This document shows, piece by piece, positions 36,601 to 44,128 of a DNA stretch of 64,000 bases (positions are counted from its first letter, which is position 1; each line of letters opens with the position of its first letter). The position numbers and the translations under genes were made by a program. The notes under the pieces are model-generated. The model did no database searches. It had not been told where the DNA came from and saw only the letters and a program-made list of their open reading frames with translations. Origin of the DNA: JAJDZL01 sp965220665 (GTDB taxonomy: Bacteria; Pseudomonadota; Gammaproteobacteria; Arenicellales; JAJDZL01); assembly GCA_965220665.1 (NCBI GenBank), contig CBDCQQ010000005.1, positions 930,001 to 994,000 on the forward strand, in the 5' to 3' direction.

Positions 36601-37721
36601 CAGACAAGACGAACCAGATTCAGGTTCGGCGCACACTGGCTGAAGTCGCCACAAAACGCCTCGATCGTCCGACTGAAAACCAAGACAAAATGGATATTTG
36701 GCAGTCTATTCAGTTTCTAACGGATTTCGATACTGCATCCGAACGAATTCCCCCTATTACTGAAAACAATAGAGATTTACTGTGGAAACTGACTAACCGA
36801 TTCTATTCCCGTTATGATCCAGATATGCCTGCAGTTCCTGTAACAGTCGATCAGTTGAAATGGATAGTCAAAAAATTCCGCAGAGTTTGGCCTAACACAA
36901 GACGACCGAAGGGTTTGATGATGGGGACAACAAATCCTTGGGATGCTTCAGAATTGATTGAGTGGTCGATTGACCAGATTGCGAAAGAGGCGGCAGACAC
37001 GGCAGCATCGGCACTCGTCAATTTGCGTGACAGTGCAGATGACGGTTACACCGACAAAATATTGTCAGCGATTGCCCGAAATCATCAAGTTCAGATTCAA
37101 TCCAGATTTTCCAGTCCGGATCTTGATGAGGTGAAAGCAGTATTCTGCAGCCAACCACCGAAATCTCCCACCGATGTTCAATCCATCATTTTGGGAGAAC
37201 TGTCGGCATTGCAATGGCGGCTGAAAGGCGACCACTTGAATATAGTCAATAACTTTTATGACGATAACGGCAAGCCAAGGGTCGAAAACGACTGTCGAGA
37301 CCAGATGTTGCATGCAATGGGAAATTTGCCTTACGAAATTAAATCTCCAACTGAAGTCAGGATGCCGAAGAATAAACGTAGTGACGGCGCTTTTATTTTT
37401 GGTGAATTCGCGGTTCCATTGGAAACGAAAGGACAATGGAGCAAAGACGTTTGGACTGCTGCTGAAAGACAGTTAGACCGGTATTATTGCGTTGCGCACA
37501 ATTCGCAATCGAAGGGAATTTACGTCGTATTTTGGTTCGGTGTGGATGCACCCAAAGGGAAAACTATCAAACTGCCTCCGAGCAATTATCCAGAGCCCAA
37601 AACTCCTGACGAAATGTGCGTCACTTTGCAATCTCTTCTGCCTCAATCCCGAACCCGCGATGTCGCTATTGTCGTTCTTGACGTTTCCAAACGAGACAGC
37701 AGCGATGATTCTGTTCTCTAA
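33612..37721 (+). CDS. Large NACHT/STAND-like NTPase with C-terminal RecB-like nuclease motif
   Basis: 1369 residues. Walker A is GEPGIGKT (39-46) and Walker B LLIIDGLDEV (79-88), with the sensor-like FIVSCRAAEW after it. The text FSPLHRTVAEFLGASWIA near 305 is the winged-helix/NACHT-associated pattern of STAND proteins. Residues about 450-1240 are helical with no domain that I can name and may be the sensor. The last 115 residues hold SDGAFIFGEFAVPLETKGQW (Asp1258, Glu1271, Lys1273) and QLDRYY (Gln1287, Tyr1291), matching a PD-(D/E)xK core plus the QxxxY motif of RecB/Cas4 nucleases. I infer an antiviral NTPase-nuclease. It is coupled to the DUF4143 gene by a 1-bp overlap. Confidence 0.75.
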   Translation: MEMDYIPRQLCWTDRGGKEHSICQNSLLSSFDYPLVILGEPGIGKTELMKDLGNSDNNEFIPATAFLRRPNDTIAANSLLIIDGLDEVAAMEDGDPLHNALKKLMACGCPPFIVSCRAAEWRGATARADIEQDYGQPPKELRLQPLSEEQAIQVLVNHTNQQKANEAIDSLNSNGLAALFENPLNLKFVAEVLTEQNSLPATKCELLDQAVATMSQEHSQHHRGCESAKHSKKEILRAAGCITAALLITGKVRVAKNWNDQETLSLQDISEWVDFRVAEAALGSRLFRNDIHTNNEPDHFFSPLHRTVAEFLGASWIAHEIETKRHPEQVAQRLLGLLSVQGGFPASLRGLVAWLPKFSPERLGPKVINQDPYGVVRYGDSDFLSENQAGQIIDGLKRVALVDPYFIFDWWEMKPLKGFAHMGLADDIRSIISGSDELPGLTVFLLKAIRGEQISKHLQDEIRAVLFDAERRVYERKAAGITLNNISDIDIDWASDLESLAELGDEESVRLVVELIDEIGVDTFSEQQIASSVAAHTGILHSNHNESLDYNYHYLSKLRSSIPINRIEAILDHLARTASTHRDADEWLNLPRRDEGFRTASSFVGHLICRLVQHNISSIDPARFWNWIRVFWCDSIRSTGDYRSACELICKDDSLRREIQRLALFPPGGESEFSFRRMRLINICNDFELTSEDARIHLSELVGRNNPTEQERWRILVERFRESDDQPIPEKIRKIALPFAEGNPKLVAVLNESRATPSLSEISQKHNKRMRELEDESRKVQEATRTHYLAHADNIRNGDYQWLFSPSKAYLGMFADLETDCEPSERISHWLGEEIKDAVLHGFEAVLSRSDLPTAKEIAEECANSRVNKFEFPMLAAAVERHLTSKSFDDLSAELILSLAILVECQLYTLNQQYPSLKQELDAKLSSSFSDHKKYYQQEKFEIMLAAKMSHVPGLYRFTRDEIECPVSTQICLEWLERFPDIETSILNTLLDSALRADKTNQIQVRRTLAEVATKRLDRPTENQDKMDIWQSIQFLTDFDTASERIPPITENNRDLLWKLTNRFYSRYDPDMPAVPVTVDQLKWIVKKFRRVWPNTRRPKGLMMGTTNPWDASELIEWSIDQIAKEAADTAASALVNLRDSADDGYTDKILSAIARNHQVQIQSRFSSPDLDEVKAVFCSQPPKSPTDVQSIILGELSALQWRLKGDHLNIVNNFYDDNGKPRVENDCRDQMLHAMGNLPYEIKSPTEVRMPKNKRSDGAFIFGEFAVPLETKGQWSKDVWTAAERQLDRYYCVAHNSQSKGIYVVFWFGVDAPKGKTIKLPPSNYPEPKTPDEMCVTLQSLLPQSRTRDVAIVVLDVSKRDSSDDSVL

Positions 37722-38068
37722 TTCAACAATGCTGCCCAATTCAGAATTGAGTGGACGCAGCAATCGTGGCATCCAACAGCTGGCCGCACAAAAATCTCGT
37801 CCGGTTGCAAAAACTGCCACGCTGAAACAATGGCTCGCCATTTGCAGGCTATGGGCGCTTTAGGATACGAAGGTGCGTTCAAACTCGCATTGCATCCTAA
37901 CTGTCTGTACCAGCCTCGGAAACGAAAAACCCCTACCGCGTATTTTGTGAATTCTATGTCTGATCTTTTTCACGAAAATATCCCCCCGACACTTTTCTGG
38001 ATCAAGTGATGGACGTGACCTCAGACACACCGTAGCACACGTATCATATTCTCACCAAACATTCATGA
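37722..38068 (+). pseudogene. Decayed Gp37/Gp68 (DUF5131) family gene
   Basis: Directly after the NACHT stop, and in the same frame, the text reads FRIEWTQQSWHPTAGRTKIS, SGCKNCHAETMARHLQAMG, FKLALHPNCLYQPRKRKTPT and YFVNSMSDLFHENIPP. These are hallmarks of the DUF5131 family (IEWT, GCxxCYAE, NSMSDLFH). There is no start codon. The first conserved Cys is replaced by Arg (AGRTK). The frame slips at a run of six C (37982-37987); one more C would restore FLDQVMDV. Stops then interrupt HTYHILTKHS, and the match ends by 38068. Most of the C-terminal half is lost. Confidence 0.8.
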
Positions 38069-38194
38069 TTGAAGACTCAATCTCCCCGCACAATGAAAAG
38101 TATTTTTTAAGGCAAAATCTGGGCTTTGTCAACTTAAAAGGATAATTCCGTTATATTTTGTAGAAGTTCATTCAATCTCGGGAGAAACATCCGC

Positions 38195-38653
38195 GTGAAA
38201 ACATTTAACTTTCATTCCGAACCTCTGCAAGATGCATGGCTTGATGCTTATGGCCACTTGAACGAAGCTTATTACCTGGTCCCGTTTACAAATGCCAATT
38301 GGGCAATGCAGGAACATTTTGAGATTGGCGTTCCTTACTTTGATGAGACAGGCTGCGCGCTGTACACCCTGGAAACACACGTTCGCTACGTCAACGAAGT
38401 CAGAAAACCGGCTCACCTAGATGTCGAGACCATCATTCTCGGATTTGATCCCAAGCGAATCTGGTGTGCGCATATGATGGTGGTGAGTGGCAAAATCTGT
38501 GCAACAGGTGAAATGATCATGCTTCACTACAATACTCGCGAATCGCGTACCGCACCTATGCCGGATGCTGCTCAGAACCTGCTACAGGATGCTGTGGAGA
38601 CGACGCACCCCGACTGGATTGGACGACGAATCTCACTGACTGGAAAGCAGTAA
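38195..38653 (+). CDS. Thioesterase, hot-dog (4HBT) family
   Basis: 152 residues; the start GTG at 38195 follows TCGGGAGAAAC. The hot-dog pattern AWLDAYGHLNEAYYLVPFTNA (Asp/Asn-His catalytic loop as in 4-hydroxybenzoyl-CoA thioesterases) and TLETHVRYVNEVRKPAHLDV are visible, then ARIWCAHMMV-like strands. Members hydrolyse acyl-CoA esters; in several bacteria a close homologue sits in carnitine or betaine operons. Here there is no such operon, so the substrate is open. It marks the right side of the defence island. Confidence 0.82.
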   Translation: MKTFNFHSEPLQDAWLDAYGHLNEAYYLVPFTNANWAMQEHFEIGVPYFDETGCALYTLETHVRYVNEVRKPAHLDVETIILGFDPKRIWCAHMMVVSGKICATGEMIMLHYNTRESRTAPMPDAAQNLLQDAVETTHPDWIGRRISLTGKQ

Positions 38654-38854
38654 TTCAATCGTATTACGCTACATCAGCGAACTATCAATCGATTGAACGA
38701 CACGGTTGTCATCTATTTGTGTCACCATCGGGAAGAAGTGGCGGTTGGCAGTTCGGCAGTTGATTTTGAGAGACTGCGCGGAGGCAAGACATACAAAACC
38801 TCGGAGGGTATTAGTCAATTGCTACGTTGTCGGATTGAACTATCTGGCGTAGAT

Positions 38855-39616
38855 TCAGCATACCAGAGGTCGATAGTCTTCAATGTCCATTGGATCATGA
38901 TTTCGCCATTGGCTTTTCAATTCGATCAAGACACGTAGATTATGCGGTACCGGGGGTACTGTTGGAACATTTACGGAATTGACCCTTACCACATGCGCCG
39001 AGTATTCTTGGTCGTCTTTCAAGGCCGTAAATAAATCGTACACCAAATAACGCGGCACCCAACCAATCATGTAGTAGTCCATCGTCTGAATTTGTATCGC
39101 ATGCTTGGTTTCGGGATTTGCCATTTCCAGTGCGAGATACAATTGTTCTCCTTCTTTGATCTGCTTGATGCGTTCCAGGGATGACTGATTTACATGCCGC
39201 CAGCCCTGTAAAAAGAATCGGCAAGTGAATTTTCCACTGGCGGTCTTCTCAATCTTTGGGAAAACTTCGTAGGCATCAGTTACGCGACGTCCACCATTGA
39301 TCGATAGAATCTCAACAGGATTTGCGTCCTCGGTTAGACCAAGATTAAACAAGTGAGAGGCGAATTCTGGCCTTTTGAAATTCATGACTCGATTGTGAAA
39401 TAACGGAAACAATTTCGATGCCATATAGTCTCCACCCAAAAAAGGAAACTCCACCAGCAATGGAAATCCAGCTGCATCTTGAGCCCGTTTCGCACCGCCG
39501 GTGTATCTGAAGCGTTATAGTGAATTTTCTACATCTGCATCCAGTCGCCCCACCGGAAACCACGCATGAAAAGGCTGCCTGCTTTCCCAAGCCAAATACA
39601 AAGTCTTTACACTCAT
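38855..39616 (-). pseudogene. Conserved hypothetical gene interrupted by one stop codon
   Basis: From ATG 39616 the reverse strand reads MSVKTLYLAWESRQPFHAWF, PVGRLDADVENSL, then TAA (39515-39517, codon 34), then RFRYTGGAKRAQDAAGFPLL and on in the same frame to a stop at 38855. Restoring the codon, probably to Tyr (TAC/TAT), gives about 253 residues with no other damage. The text (WFPVGRL, YRFxYTxGA, LFPLFxNRxM) matches a family of uncharacterised proteins that I have no function for; a HIRAN-like fold is a guess. The downstream part alone would translate from an internal start at 39460. Confidence 0.7.
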
Positions 39617-39798
39617 CGATTCAATTCCCTAAGCTGTTCCAAAGTATAGTGCACCGACGCAGCTGCGGAATTTTTGCCAATAGCTAGGTCGACTTACCAC
39701 CCGTGCTTCAAAGGTCCCTTTGATATACTGAACACCTCATTTTGTTCATCCACAGCAGGTCAACGGCCTAATGCTTACAACCCCGGGAGGTGTCCGGT

Positions 39799-41025
39799 AT
39801 GAAAATGAAAAATTTGCTTGGTCTGTTTGCAGCCAGCATCGCATTGCTTTTTGCAAATTCAGCAGCACAGGCTGAATGCAAGGAACTGGTGCTTGGATCA
39901 GCAATCTCACTGACCGGCAAGTATGCAACCAATGGCGTACACGCCAAGAACGGTTACGAATTTGCTATTCAAAAGATCAGGGAAGCTGGCGGCGTCAAAA
40001 TCGGCGACGAATGCTACAACTTCAGCGTTATCTACTACGACGATGAATCGAAGGGCGACCGCGGTGCAACACTCGCCGAGCGATTGATCAACCAGGACAA
40101 AGTTCAGTACATGCTTGGACCATATTCTTCAGGATTGACGAAGGCCATCGCACCAGTCACCGAAAAATATCAGATTCCAATGGTCGAAGCTGAAGGTGCC
40201 AGCCGCTCGCTGTTCAACCAGGGATACAAGTACCTTTTTGCAGTGCTTTCGACCTCTGAACAGTATCTTGCCTCCGCGATTGCGCTTGCTGCTGAAAAAG
40301 CACAAGAATCCGGCATGGCTACCAGTGATGTCAAAGTTGCTGTTGCGGTAGAAAATGATCCATTTTCGCTGGATATCCGGGCTGGTGTGCTCGAGGATGC
40401 AAGCAAATTTGATATGCAAATCGTGGTTGATGAGCAGTTGCCGCGTGACCTCTCTGACATGAGCGCAATTCTGACCAAGGTAAAATTGCTGAAACCCGAC
40501 GTGTTGGTCGTCAGCGGGCATTCAAAAGGGGCCGCCACTGCTGTCCGACAAATTGAAGAACAAAACGTGAACGTCCCGATGATCGCCATTACGCACTGCG
40601 AAGCAGCTGATGTAGTTGGAAATTTCGGTGAAGCCGCCAACGACATTCTCTGCTCAACACAATGGGCAGAAACGCTGACCTACAGTGATGAAATCTTTGG
40701 AACCGCCGCAAATTACGAACAAGAATTCAAGGCAGCCTACACGGAATATGCCAAAAAGACGGTCCCATACCAAACCGCTCAGGCTTCAGCAGCCGTTTAT
40801 GTATTCAAAGATGCTTTTGAACGCGCTGGAACACTTGATAAAGAAGCTGTGCGCGATGCACTGACTGACACAGACCTCGCAACCTTCTACGGCCAGATCA
40901 AATTTTCTGATGCTGGGAACAACATAGCAAAACCAATGGTGCTGCGCCAAATTCAAGATGGTCAATACAACGTGGTTGCACCATCAGCGTTCGCTTCACA
41001 CCCACTCAACTGGCCAAGGAACTAA
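39799..41025 (+). CDS. Periplasmic substrate-binding protein of a branched-chain amino acid/amide-type ABC importer
   Basis: 408 residues. ATG 39799 is preferred: GGGAGG at 39785-39790 is 8 bp upstream, whereas the GTG at 39790 overlaps it. The signal peptide is GLFAASIALLFANSAAQA. The mature part has the type I (LivJ-like) fold: LVLGSAISLTGKYATNGVHA, YYDDESKGDRGATLAERLI and GPYSSGLTKAIAPVTEKYQI. Four cysteines are present. The substrate cannot be read; amino acids, amides or urea are all possible for this family. It heads the transporter operon. Confidence 0.9.
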   Translation: MKMKNLLGLFAASIALLFANSAAQAECKELVLGSAISLTGKYATNGVHAKNGYEFAIQKIREAGGVKIGDECYNFSVIYYDDESKGDRGATLAERLINQDKVQYMLGPYSSGLTKAIAPVTEKYQIPMVEAEGASRSLFNQGYKYLFAVLSTSEQYLASAIALAAEKAQESGMATSDVKVAVAVENDPFSLDIRAGVLEDASKFDMQIVVDEQLPRDLSDMSAILTKVKLLKPDVLVVSGHSKGAATAVRQIEEQNVNVPMIAITHCEAADVVGNFGEAANDILCSTQWAETLTYSDEIFGTAANYEQEFKAAYTEYAKKTVPYQTAQASAAVYVFKDAFERAGTLDKEAVRDALTDTDLATFYGQIKFSDAGNNIAKPMVLRQIQDGQYNVVAPSAFASHPLNWPRN

Positions 41026-41037
41026 GTTCAAGAAACT

Positions 41038-41070
41038 AAGCGACCGGCTGCGCAACGCAGTCGGTCGCTT
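41038..41070 (+). terminator. Strong hairpin after the binding-protein gene
   Basis: AAGCGACCGGCTGCG (41038-41052), loop CAA, CGCAGTCGGTCGCTT (41056-41070): a 15-bp stem with one G-T pair. No T-tract follows, so it is more likely an attenuating or mRNA-stabilising hairpin that keeps the binding-protein message more abundant than the permease messages. Confidence 0.6.
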
Positions 41071-41216
41071 AAATCGGTCAATCAATAACCACTTTACATG
41101 CATGCCTGATTGTGGACCTGGAAAATCCAACTGTAAGGCATATTTTGTCGGTTTTGCCCTCACTCACGGAAGTTGGGTGTATTCGATCATTGTTCAGCGC
41201 CTTTGGGATAAATTGA

Positions 41217-41352
41217 GTATCAAGTTTTCAGTAGCTGGAAAAACATAGCAAAGCCAATGGTGCTGCGTCAAATTCAAGATGGCCAATACTAGCGTGCTGC
41301 GCCACCTGCATTTGCTTCACTCGTACTCAACTGGCAAGGAATTGAGTTCAAG
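41217..41352 (+). pseudogene. Decayed duplicate of the binding-protein gene 3' end
   Basis: The stretch repeats 40895-41034 with substitutions: AACATAGCAAAGCCAATGG against AACATAGCAAAACCAATGG, then TGCTGCGTCAAATTCAAGAT against TGCTGCGCCAAATTCAAGAT, and so on to CTCAACTGG. Its reading (NIAKPMVLRQIQDGQY) hits a stop where the gene has Asn-Val-Val. It is about 136 bp of a former second copy, left between the binding-protein gene and the permease gene. Confidence 0.8.
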
Positions 41353-41397
41353 AGCAAAACCAAGCAACCGAACCTGACAAATCTTCGTCTTAAAATA

Positions 41398-42309
41398 ATG
41401 GACCAGTTCCTAGCTAACTTCTCGTTGTTGCTTGAATTTCCCGTCGTAAACCTGAAAATCGTTATTGACGGTGTGATGATTGGCGCATTATTTGCTTTGT
41501 CAGCCTATGGACTCGCACTGGTTTGGGGTGTTATGAATGTCAAGAACCTCGCACAAGGTGACTTTGTCATTGCAGGCGGTTATGTTGCCTGGGCGTTGTC
41601 AAAGCAGGGTGTACACCCACTGCTTGGAGTACCCGCCGCATTCGTTGTACTGTGGATTGTGGGTTGGATAATTTACAAACTGATCATCACCCGCGTGATT
41701 GAGCGCGACTTGTTTACCTCGCTTCTTGCCACTTTCGGGATTGCCATCATTATTGCTCAGGTGCTCAACCTGTTATTCGGGTCAGACACTCAAAGCATCG
41801 CACTCAAATACAAAACGCTTTATTTTATGGATGGATTCATCGACATACCAATCGCTAAACTGCTTGGTGTGATAATGGCATCTGCATTGGCGGCTGGTGT
41901 GGTGCTATTCATGAAATTCAGCCGTATGGGCCAGGCCATACGTGCCACCGCACAGGACGCCAGAGCAGCCCGAGTGCTGGGAATCAACACCGAAAGAGTC
42001 TACGCATTTACCTTTTCGCTCAATGCTGCCATCTGCGGTGCTGCAGGTGCGATCGTAGTCATGGTCTGGGTCATCCAACCGTTTTATGGAATTACTCATT
42101 CAATCCGATCGTTTGTCATTGTCACTGCGGCTGGCCTTGGCAATCTGCCAGGTGTCATTGCAGCCGGTTTGGGTATTGGTGTACTCGAACAGTATGGTGC
42201 GCACATTTTTGGAATTGGCTATCAGCAAGCAGTCGCGGTTCTGCTTTTGCTTTTGGTTCTGCTGATTCGCCTGATGCAACAGAAAAGAGTACGTAAGAGC
42301 CTAGAGTAA
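41398..42309 (+). CDS. livH: Branched-chain amino acid-type ABC permease, LivH family
   Basis: 303 residues, strongly hydrophobic with about eight membrane spans. VIDGVMIGALFALSAYGLAL, LVWGVMNVKNLAQGDFVIAGG and the EAA-like loop MGQAIRATAQDARAARVLGI are typical for LivH. It forms the inner-membrane channel with LivM. The gene follows the binding-protein gene after about 370 bp that includes a hairpin and a decayed gene tail, and it precedes livM by 21 bp. Confidence 0.9.
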   Translation: MDQFLANFSLLLEFPVVNLKIVIDGVMIGALFALSAYGLALVWGVMNVKNLAQGDFVIAGGYVAWALSKQGVHPLLGVPAAFVVLWIVGWIIYKLIITRVIERDLFTSLLATFGIAIIIAQVLNLLFGSDTQSIALKYKTLYFMDGFIDIPIAKLLGVIMASALAAGVVLFMKFSRMGQAIRATAQDARAARVLGINTERVYAFTFSLNAAICGAAGAIVVMVWVIQPFYGITHSIRSFVIVTAAGLGNLPGVIAAGLGIGVLEQYGAHIFGIGYQQAVAVLLLLLVLLIRLMQQKRVRKSLE

Positions 42310-42330
42310 ATTCAGGAGAGGTTCGGCGCA

Positions 42331-43368
42331 ATGAGAACAAAGCGACTCATCTTCTACGCAGCGCTGCTGGCGTTTACAGTGCTGGCGCCCTACTTGTTGC
42401 CGGACTTTAAAACTCAACTGGCAACACTCTGGCTGATGATCATTGTTGCAATCACCTGGGATATGACAGGTGGACAGATGGGGTACAACTCGCTGGGCAA
42501 CATCTTCTTCTATGGAACAGGCATGTATGTCGCTGCGGTTGTGACCATCGCAATTCCCTTTGATGTCGGAGACTACACCAATGCGTTCAGTGACAGGGTT
42601 TATGAGTTTACTGACACCCAGTATTTCGTAGGTACAATAGTGGGAACTCTGGCCGCAGGGATTTTTTGCGCACTGTGTGCACTGGTCATTGGCTACATCA
42701 CTTTCGGGCTGCGCGGTCCTTACTTTGCCATCGGCACACTGGGTGTTGCAATTGCTGCGGGAGAGCTGGTTTCGAATTGGGAGTGGGTTGGCGGAGGCCA
42801 GGGTATTTCGCTTCCGGTCTTCCCCTATGACCTGGAACTGGGAAAACAATTTTTCTACTTTCTATTTGCCGGTACCGGAGTAGCCGCTTTTGCTTTTGCC
42901 AAATGGCTCTACGGTACACGCTTCGGCGCAGCGATCAATGCCATTCGCGACGACGAGGAAAAGGCGGAAGCCATGGGCATCCACACCATGCGATACAAAT
43001 TAACCGCCTGGTCTTTGTCCGCGTTTTTCGTCGGAATCGCTGGAGGAATATCTGCGTTTCAGTTGATTCATTTCGAGCCGTTGGAAACCGCCTACCAAAC
43101 GATTAATCTTGGCATATTCATGGTTGTTTGTGTTCTGTTGGGCGGAAAAGGAACACTTTGGGGACCGGTTATTGGTGCGATCGTCTTTCACCTGTTCAAA
43201 GAAGTGACCTGGAATTACTTCCTTGGCTGGCAGTGGGTTGCGCTGGGTACATTAATTGTTGTGACCGTAGTGTATTTCAGAGACGGTATTATGGGTTGGC
43301 TGATGCATACGAGACCTGAGTGGTTCGGAATCCGGATTGAGTCCAAGCAGGGAGAGGCACCTTCGTGA
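42331..43368 (+). CDS. livM: Branched-chain amino acid-type ABC permease, LivM family
   Basis: 345 residues with about nine spans. AITWDMTGGQMGYNSLGNIFFYG and FGLRGPYFAIGTLGVAIAAGEL match LivM; the cytoplasmic coupling loop is FGAAINAIRDDEEKAEAMGIHT. The start has AGGAGAGG shortly upstream (42314-42321). The stop overlaps the start of the ATPase gene by 4 bp (GTGA). Confidence 0.9.
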   Translation: MRTKRLIFYAALLAFTVLAPYLLPDFKTQLATLWLMIIVAITWDMTGGQMGYNSLGNIFFYGTGMYVAAVVTIAIPFDVGDYTNAFSDRVYEFTDTQYFVGTIVGTLAAGIFCALCALVIGYITFGLRGPYFAIGTLGVAIAAGELVSNWEWVGGGQGISLPVFPYDLELGKQFFYFLFAGTGVAAFAFAKWLYGTRFGAAINAIRDDEEKAEAMGIHTMRYKLTAWSLSAFFVGIAGGISAFQLIHFEPLETAYQTINLGIFMVVCVLLGGKGTLWGPVIGAIVFHLFKEVTWNYFLGWQWVALGTLIVVTVVYFRDGIMGWLMHTRPEWFGIRIESKQGEAPS

Positions 43369-44108
43369 CACACATAATTGAAGTCGAAGGTGTTTCAAAA
43401 GCCTATGGTGGCGTGATTGCCAACGATAACATCACGATGGGTGTGGAGGCTGGCGGAATAACTGGGCTTATTGGTCCAAATGGATCCGGTAAAACCACAC
43501 TTTTTAACTCAATTGTTGGCTATCACCCAATTGATTCAGGCTCCATCCGCTTTGACGGACGTGAAATATCCCGAAAGTCGGTTCAGGATATTGCACGGAT
43601 GGGACTGATCCGCACCTTTCAGCAAACACGAATCTACAGCAAGATGAACTGTGTGCAAAACATGCTCATTTCTTTGCCTCACAGGAAGATGAGTTTCCTC
43701 GATTCATTCAGTCGAAATAGCAGCGAAGACTACGACAAGGCAGACCGCCTGCTGGAGTTTGTCGGTCTTTATGAAAAACGCTTTCTTACTGGTGGCTCTT
43801 TGTCTTTTGGACAACAGAAACTGCTGGAGTTTGCCATGGCGCTGATGAACGAACCCACTGCACTGCTGCTAGACGAGCCGACCGCGGGCATCAATCCAAC
43901 ACTAATCAATGGACTAATCGATCGTCTGAAGCGTGCCAATCACGAATTTGGAATTACACTCTTCGTCATTGAACACAATATGCGGGTCATCATGAATCTC
44001 GCCAGCAAAATTTACTGCCTTGCTCATGGCGAACTTCTGGCGGAGGGTAGACCTGACGAGATTCAGAAAGATCAGCGAGTTATTGATGCATATCTTGGAG
44101 CCCACTAA
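43365..44108 (+). CDS. livG: ABC transporter ATP-binding protein, LivG family
   Basis: 247 residues, GTG start overlapping livM. Walker A is GPNGSGKT, signature LSFGQQK, Walker B ALLLDEPTAGI, and the His-switch IEHNMRV. Together with LivF it powers the importer. The C-terminal MIAHGELLAEG-like tail (LAHGELLAEGRPDEI) is characteristic. Twenty bp separate it from livF. Confidence 0.93.
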   Translation: MTHIIEVEGVSKAYGGVIANDNITMGVEAGGITGLIGPNGSGKTTLFNSIVGYHPIDSGSIRFDGREISRKSVQDIARMGLIRTFQQTRIYSKMNCVQNMLISLPHRKMSFLDSFSRNSSEDYDKADRLLEFVGLYEKRFLTGGSLSFGQQKLLEFAMALMNEPTALLLDEPTAGINPTLINGLIDRLKRANHEFGITLFVIEHNMRVIMNLASKIYCLAHGELLAEGRPDEIQKDQRVIDAYLGAH

Positions 44109-44128
44109 GCAAAGAGTAGCTATCTGCA

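Noticed and set aside
38693..38938. Plus-strand frame of 81 codons after the thioesterase gene
   Set aside because: No ribosome site or family; it overlaps the 3' end of the interrupted reverse-strand gene.
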